This document shows positions 57,001 to 64,000 of a DNA stretch of 64,000 nt, piece after piece; the first letter of the stretch is position 1, and every line of letters begins with the position of its first letter. The stretch lies in contig CAJQUW010013672.1 of assembly GCA_907163375.1 (NCBI GenBank), forward strand, positions 62,001 to 126,000, in the 5' to 3' direction. Source of the stretch: Prostheceraeus crozeri (lineage: Eukaryota; Platyhelminthes; Polycladida; Euryleptidae). Made by a program: the position numbers and the translations under genes. Under the pieces are notes generated by a model. It was given only the letters and a program-made list of their open reading frames with translations, did no database searches and was not told where the DNA came from.

Positions 57001-59751
57001 CCTATAGTATTCCTATGAGCATCCGTAGAATTCGTAAGTTATGATTCTTAGTAAAGCTAGCAAAGCGGATGCTGCATCCCATGCTCACAAGTTTAATTAA
57101 TGCAGTGCAAGAATTGCAAAGTCAAGACTGCCATTCTAAGTCCTGATCGCGTCATGATAGCACGGCAGATTCATTGGCCAAAGCCGCTTATTACGGACTA
57201 TGACCGTGACTCGGAACGCATAAACCGCAAAGGATGACACAGGCCGGACATGCCAATTCACATGCCTGATTGAAATTGCACTGTCATAGTCAGACTTGTG
57301 TCAATTACTCATGAAATGTAATTTATTACAATTACTAATTATATCTCTTATCAATGCAATTGATTACAATTACAAATTACTCCGTCTTTCTTCAATTACA
57401 TTACAATTGCTTTGCAATTACTTTAGAAAATGTCAGCATTACACAACGCGTTCCTCCACTTCTCTAGTATGCTTCCCACTAGTATGCTTCTTATCCGCAG
57501 TCGTGTGATTCTTCATCGATATTAATCAACAGAGCAGTCAACGGCCAACAGAGGTGATTCAGCCAACAAATGAAGCAGATCTGCGCAGCAAAATTGAAGT
57601 GATTCCTTGTTGAGAGATAAAGGATATTTGAGAAGTCAAGCGGTCAAGCAGAATATGATCATATAAGGCATCAGTTTTATCAGCTCAGTCATCATCTATC
57701 TAAGCAACAGTTTAAAATTTAAATTTCACTTCTTCTAAAAAACTTGGCTTTCTGAGTATCAGCTAGATGACCGAAACATGTTTTGATCAGTTGTCGTAGG
57801 TGAGGAGTTATTTTGCCGTGCAATACAGCTCAAATAGAGAATTTTGAAATGCATTCAAATCATAAATTGTCTGTTAGAATCTCAGCTATTTGTTGAGCAG
57901 AAAAAATACAGTAACTACACCTCCCCTTATACGAAAGCATAAAAAATATTGTGAGGCATGATAATCTGTCAATTTTATGCGTGTGATCCCTTATTTGCAG
58001 CATAAAACTGACATTGGTACTTGAAAAGCTATTATGAGTAGTGTCAAAGGTATATTTCTATTGTTCGTATAATAATTACATAGATATATTTGCGGCTGAA
58101 TGAACACGTTATTTATAACTTCACATTTACATTAGTTTGACAGCGGTCTATCAGTAATTTGAATTGATTAATTTGCTTAATTATGCAAGAGAATTCTCGA
58201 TTTTCAAAAAGTACATATGTTTGATGCTCACATGGACAAATTTGACAAAATTTTAGTCGGTCATCAGAAATACGCAGACACTAAAAATCCCTAAAAATAT
58301 ACTTGAAGGGATTCAGAGCTTTTTTCAAGAAAGAATTGCAACTGCACAATATTTGGTATTTCGAATTTAGATTGTCGCTGTTTTGTTTCCCCCTGATAGG
58401 CATTCTCCTAAACACATGAAACGCTTAATCTGTGCAATCATAACCGAAGTTGAGGTAATCTCTTTCCATTTTTTCAATAAAATCTCGATTGTTGGCTAAT
58501 CCGTTGGGTAACCCAACGGAACAAGAAATATTGCAAACTATCACTGTCTGAAACTGCTGAACAACGTCTGCCCGATTAACCAAATTCAATGGCACTCTAT
58601 GACACGCAATGGGAGTGCCATAGCACACCTCACCATTCAATCGAAGTCAATTGGATCCAATTGCACTGGAAGTGGGAAAATATGAGTGCCATAGAAGCTA
58701 TCCAAAAGAAGCAAACGCGCAGCGACAGTTTTGACTCAGTAATCTGACTTTGTCCAATGATATTGCAACTTTTGCATGTTCAGTATAATTTCAGATGCCT
58801 TTGGCATGTGCAACAGTCATTGTTAATCACATCCTTTGGTCGTGTCTCAGTGTCTCGTATTTTTATGAAAATCCGTCGTTTGCTGAATCAATCATCTTAT
58901 CCGGTTTGTCTCAATCATCACACCAATGGAGTAAGTTCAAATGAAACTTCAGTTGTTCAGTATCATTGTTCAGTATCATTTGTATAGTCCATCAGTCAAA
59001 TCATCAAGTCCTTACTGTTCCAGCAATTCATTCACGCATTGTTTTATTGAATTATGCAATTATTTAGATTTTTCGAGGTAGTAATTAGAACTACTGTAAT
59101 ATAAGATTTCTGTAGACAGTCTTATCTATTCCTCGTTCAATTGTCGTACGTGTAAAGTAGCCATTTCAACAATACGTTCAAGTGCTATGCGATGTGCGTT
59201 ATCATAGCACAAAAATTATTATAAATTTGAATATTTTAACTAGATTAAATTATTCAGGATGTTAATTTGAAAATCGTAAACCTTTCTCAGCGAAGACCTA
59301 CGCATAAATTTATGCTATAAGTTTTGAAGATAAGCTGTAATCACTTAAATGATGCAGCAGTTAGTTACATCGAAATTGGAACAGAATTTTTCTTATATTA
59401 GATACCGGGTGTATCTTTTGATTCCGCTTGTTTCATAGCTTTCTAACTGGCCCAAGCATATTATGTTTTAAATTTCAGTTCGGGCTAATCGGGTTCTTTC
59501 AACGAGTCTGCTGCGTCATCTGAGAAATCCACGTTTGGTGAAATCCTCGAATCGGTGTTTTAAGCCATGAAGTAAGTTATCAAGTCCTCGGTGTTCCAAC
59601 AATTTATACACTACTATCTGATTGAATTATAGCCCAATTATTTTTGGTCTTTTAGTTATCACTTAGAAAACCGTTCTTTAATTTCACTTTCAAAACCTTT
59701 AATAGGTGTGCCATCAAGTTGACTACACTGTTTCACAAGTGGTTGGAAAGA
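54006..59751. other. Long gene-poor AT-rich interval
   Basis: No convincing host gene. A 105-codon - strand frame at 54,871-55,188 contains GFAVEADKSGKVLARDIYES and PFGLSTYDEFGESEITLIDH. It resembles the C-terminal tail of some retrotransposon polyproteins, but this is weak. At about 57,755-57,800 the sequence CTGAGTATCAGC...GACCGAAACATG has a faint hammerhead-like look. The rest shows nothing. Confidence 0.4.
57300..57425. repeat. TTACAA-type microsatellite
   Basis: Imperfect ATTACAATTA units, the same family as the tract at 21.6 kb. Confidence 0.7.
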
Positions 59752-61062
59752 TCAACTCGAGAAAATGAGAAATCGAACACAGATTTTCTTCAACCAATTA
59801 AGAGAAAATATTAAATTATTATTCTGTGTAACGTTTCGCTTTCTGCTTCGCTGATACAATCATAAAAATAAAGGGAACTTCAAAAATCACATTGAACGAA
59901 TTGTACTAGAGTCTGATACATGGGAGCTGCTTTCTCTTGTTCCCACAGGCCGACGAATTTCTATGTTCTTTGCTGAGGTGCATAGTTTGCCATTGAATCA
60001 CTTTCATAGAAGGATTGACACTGTATGCAATTAGCAGTTGATAGACATGTGATATAGAGACAGTCACGTGAACTCACACTCTAGATCTTATTATGCTAGC
60101 CGATTCTCCAACATACGTCGATGTGCAACCTGTACATTCAATGAGACATATACAAAACTTTAGCAATCACACTTCAGATTTGTAGGACTGTGTACAGTAT
60201 ACACAGTTAGCTATCATGTATACACTCCTGTTGTGACATGGGTAGTAAAATATGAGATAGAGGTTTATTAGGGAAACAGACATTCAATGAGTTGGCAAGC
60301 TACATTTGTACCATATTCTTTTATTTCTCTTGAATTCTCAATTCATTGATATTTGGTAATGATGACCACAACTTTTCTCTTTCACCTCTTTCTCACTCGA
60401 TATACTCACTTGCTTCATGGCATGTCTGATAACTTTCTTTGGACAATCGCTCTTGCATTGCCGTTTGGAATTTGTGTTACATTCATGTCATTTTCCTTCA
60501 AAGCATCATTTTTTCACATTTCTTGAAGTTCACCTAAGTTCAATTTTCAATGGATTGACGAGGATATATAAAAAATGGCATTAGTGTATATATGATAGCT
60601 ATCTGTAAATACTGATCACAGTCTTACAAATCTGAAGTGTGATTGCTAAAGTTTTGTATATGTCTCATTGAATGTACAGGTTGCACATCGACATATGTTG
60701 GAGAATCGGCTCTCACAATAAGATCTAGAGTGTGAGTTCACGTGACTGTCTCTATATCACATGTCTATCAACTGCTAATTGCATACAGTGCCAATCCTTC
60801 TATGAAAGAAAGTGATTCAATGGCAAACTATGCACCTCAGCAAAGAACATAGAAATTCGTCGGCCTGTGGGAACAAGAGAAAGCAGCTCCCATGCATCAG
60901 ACTCTAGTACAATTCGTTCAATGTGATTTTTGAAGTTCCCTTTATTTTTATGATTGTATCAGCGAAGCAGAAAGCGAAACGTTACACAGAATAATAATTC
61001 AATATTTTCTCTTAATTGGTTGAAGAAAATTTGTGTTTGATTTTTCATTTTCTCGAGCTGAT
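59752..61062. repeat. Inverted pair of Penelope-like retroelement fragments
   Basis: Arms 59,752-60,226 and 60,583-61,062 are close inverse copies around a 356-base loop. On the + strand of the right arm a frame reads CICLIECTGC, then TSTYVGESALTIRSRV. This matches the GIY-YIG endonuclease start of Penelope-like elements, which lie 3' of the RT. Further on comes GCAGAAAGCGAAACGTTACA, a hammerhead-like end sequence with a degraded core. No RT remains. Paired inverted ends are common for Penelope insertions. Confidence 0.6.
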
Positions 61063-62954
61063 TATTCAATGCTAGCGATTATAACTAAGTGTTATTGCGC
61101 TTTATCAGGGTTGTACTACAGTAGTGCTACACTTGCTTATTACATTCGTGATGCACCGTGCGCAATATTCTGCGTAATAATGTGTTATAATGCTGTTATT
61201 CTTGAAAATTAAGTAACCTTAATAAGTGTGCCACGGCACTCTAACACGAAAAATTAATACACACACACGCAAGCATAATCGTAAAAGAAAATAATTCTCT
61301 TGAAGTCGTCATTAATATTCAATTCGGTTGCCTTAAACTCATACTTCAAACTATAAGTTAGAATATTAAAGTCTAAATAAAATTGAATGGACTAAGATGC
61401 ACTGTATAATTTCCTTTATTCTATAGATTGACGATGTTTCCCAAATACATGTGGTAATAACTTTAGATAGTCTAGGTAGCAAGGATTCCATTCCAATACT
61501 TTTCTTTAGTCACTCAGCTTTGTAGCCGCTGCACAACTTTCCCGCTTGTCTGTAACGCCTACCTTGTGTGATTCATTCATTGCGCTAGGTACATGGGCAG
61601 CATGTAACCAATACGTTGTCTGACCCCTATGTGCAAGCAATCTTAGTACAAACTCACAGGTTTCTCAAGTGATCGTCTTGAAATAGAACAGTGAAACTCA
61701 TGTTTACATTATGGATTATTTCCTCGAAACTTTGCAGACTTGCCTGCCAGATTCATCAAATATAAGCTAATCATCTCAACATGCAGTCTGACCAAATGGA
61801 TTTCGGGTTTTAGTCATTGTTCCATTATGCATTTCCTGTACAAAATCCCGCTGGGCGCACAGATGTGGACGTCACTCGACAAATGTTCATCATATTTCAA
61901 GCGATTATCTTCAGCGATTATCTATTAATTTTCATCCACTGCATAATTTGCATTCTTGCTTTTGCTAATAATCCTTGCAAAGCGCAAAGAGAAATATAAA
62001 AACTGCTGATTGCGGCAAATGATTGCGGAACTTTTCTTCTCTCTTCTGCAGGCCTGTTATATCACGGAAGTTGATGCCATTTATCGCTACTTGACAAGTA
62101 AATCAGTTAAATAAGTTAACTATTGGTTGTTGAAATTTTAGACGGCCGCCTTAAATAAAGGAATGTAAATTCCGACATTTAGTTGTTCTGATAGGAAATA
62201 GATCAAGCAGCGTTTGTGATAAGAAAATGACGCTTTGCATCTAAGAGTTTTTAAATGATAAAAAAGATAAATATTTTATTTGAAATTCTCTCAGAAGGAA
62301 GGAAATAACTACGAGAAAGAATTCATCTTTCGAATATAGTAAATAAGCGATACTTCCTGTATTTGTCTTTATGCATGTATGTAATTAAGTATGCGTAATC
62401 CACTAATGTATTATTGATGTACTAGCCATGATTCCCCATTCTATGTTATTCCCATACTACAACTCCCATGAAACTGAGGTTTTCAGTTTTCAATGCCGAA
62501 TTTTTCGACCGACTTTTCAAAGAAACAAAGAAGAGAATCTATTCATAAGGATGATGAGTTCCTCTCTAAATAAGCATGTATGGACCAAATGTAATGACAG
62601 AAATCTAATATCACCGCCACTACAGTATATTAATTATCTATGAAGCTTGAATCCATTGTCCATAATTTTTGAAATTATTTTATTATGTATTAAAATTAAA
62701 ATTCATATTTGAATTTTAATGCAAACATGATAATCACTCTAATAAGCTTAACCTCTTTCGTTTCATCTGATGCGGTTTTAGTAGGTGAAAGCTTAGGAGC
62801 ATAAATCTTATCAATAATAGCAGTGCTTTTAATTCTAAAATTCTACCAGCATCGCAAGATGCTTGCAAAAAGTTAGAAAAGACAATAACTTTACATACTT
62901 ACACCTTGAATACGCGCATACATGCATGCATGGAAACCAATATAATGTTTCATA
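61063..62954. other. Gene-free AT-rich interval
   Basis: A short ACACACACGCAAGCATAA tract near 61,260 resembles one at 35,690. No gene or RNA recognised. Confidence 0.45.
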
Positions 62955-63312
62955 AAGTTTCATTTTACTTGCTTATTGTCAAAAGCGCGTTTCGTCTGAT
63001 TTCAGTAAGTGTGACACGCAGAATGAATCAAACTGATTGAAACATGATTCCTGCTAGAATATCGATCAAGCAATGGACAGTCATTGGACAAGCAATCACG
63101 AAATGAATAAGTAGTAGCTAAAAAGTACGTATACAGAAAAATTACTAATATGAGAAGTAGTGCATCGACAACTTGAATAAAAAGAAAGGACCATTGTTTG
63201 ATCGATATTCTAGCAGGAATCATGTTTCAATCACTTTGATTCATTCTGCGTGTCACACCTACTGAGAGCAGACGAAACGCGGTTGTGACAATAAGCAAGT
63301 AAAATGAAACTT
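62955..63312. repeat. Foldback element with GACGAAACGCG in each arm
   Basis: Arms 62,955-63,076 and 63,191-63,312 (122 bases each) are inverse copies. Both include TGATTCATTCTGCGTGTCACA, then ACTGA...CAGACGAAACGCG, then TTGTGACAATAAGC. The loop is about 114 bases. The short CTGA-n-TCAG hairpin before GACGAAAC resembles degraded hammerhead-type motifs of non-autonomous retroelements. Confidence 0.7.
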
Positions 63313-64000
63313 CTGGCGTATTTTTCATCTGCAAGATCACAGCGGGGCGCAATTGCTTTATTATGCTATAATCCTATATAAATAATATAAATCTCCAATA
63401 CAAGAAACATAGCAATTATCAAATATTCTTCAATTGCAATATTTTGCATCATTTTTCACTTAAATGAAGTTCATCTGCCTATATGCAGAATCAACTTATC
63501 ATTTATCGCATATTTATCATTTATTTCCCGTTTGTTGCAGATCAATTTCAACTACATTTCCCAATGGAAGAGAAAGAAATATGGAGAATGATTTCTGAGA
63601 AACTTTTCATCGAAGCAAGTGTTCAAAAGACTAAAAAGAGAAAATATTAAAAATCATTGGCTGTTTTTTGAATTAATGGCGTTTTGTGAATGATCATGAA
63701 ATTAGTAAAAAAAATAATGCTCCAAAGTGTGATTGATTCTCAAACTATTTTTTTGAAATCTGGGCCAGACTTTCACCGACATGTCAAGGGGATCGAAAGT
63801 AAAAAGTGCAAATACCTCATGCATGTTGTTGTCTTTATATTGACATTATCACTATTGCTAAACTAAACTGATTATTCTTTACAATCATGATCACATAAAG
63901 CGTCAGTATATCGCGGAGAGGGTTAGACACGCTGTAGCAATAGGAGCTGCCATGCACGCTGAATTTCCCTAAATTCTATGGGACAGGATTTCCAGAAGAT
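63313..64000. other. Gene-free right edge
   Basis: AT-rich sequence without a credible frame, repeat or RNA gene. Confidence 0.45.

Noticed and set aside
59815-59860. Active hammerhead ribozyme at the ends of the Penelope-like pair
   Set aside because: GCGAAACGTT is there but the CTGANGA half of the core is not intact, so an active ribozyme is not supported.
63002-63223. 73-codon - strand frame with a hydrophobic middle
   Set aside because: It lies wholly inside the 360-bp foldback and its openness is accidental.

Overview
The window is eukaryotic, from a metazoan that is probably a marine invertebrate. The signs are intron-like GT/AG signals, CR1/L2-type LINE relics, hAT and piggyBac DNA transposons, tRNA-derived SINE heads and Penelope-type sequence. 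I cannot name the phylum. Almost everything recognisable is mobile DNA. Only one likely host gene is seen.

Region 1 (1 to about 17.2 kb) is a decayed Polinton-like element, copy A. Its left end lies outside the window. It carries a protein-primed family-B DNA polymerase (PolB) on the + strand and a convergent block of small genes on the - strand. These include a TBP-like protein, a DEDDh exonuclease, a tiny RING-type protein and two small expanded gene families. Several of them have a TATAAAAG box just upstream. A hAT transposon sits in the polymerase gene with perfect TIRs and an 8-bp duplication. A LINE sits in the exonuclease gene. I see no capsid, packaging ATPase, protease or integrase gene.

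Region 2 (17.2 to 36.85 kb) separates the two elements. It holds a ~0.7-kb foldback, a short piggyBac with TTAA ends, a second decayed piggyBac transposase, three LINE fragments, and an unclassified element built around a repeated GGGCGCTTGGTAC motif. The one convincing host gene is at 25.8-27.6 kb (- strand). This long exon has about 44 copies of ASGDFVFD separated by KR/KK/RK dibasic sites, and other dibasic-bounded peptides at both ends. It looks like a neuropeptide-type prohormone.

Region 3 (36.85 to 54.0 kb) is a giant near-perfect palindrome, copy B. Each arm carries terminal ~325-bp repeats, a repeated GC-rich leader module, a ~152-codon acidic gene and a PolB gene. The two PolB genes converge on a central AT-rich minisatellite whose units each carry AATAAA, and the minisatellite itself flips orientation. 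Copy B contains only the PolB half of a copy-A-type element, in inverted duplicate.

Region 4 (54 to 64 kb) is mostly featureless AT-rich DNA. It contains two foldbacks: a ~1.3-kb inverted pair holding a Penelope-type GIY-YIG fragment, and a ~360-bp one with the motif GACGAAACGCG in each arm.
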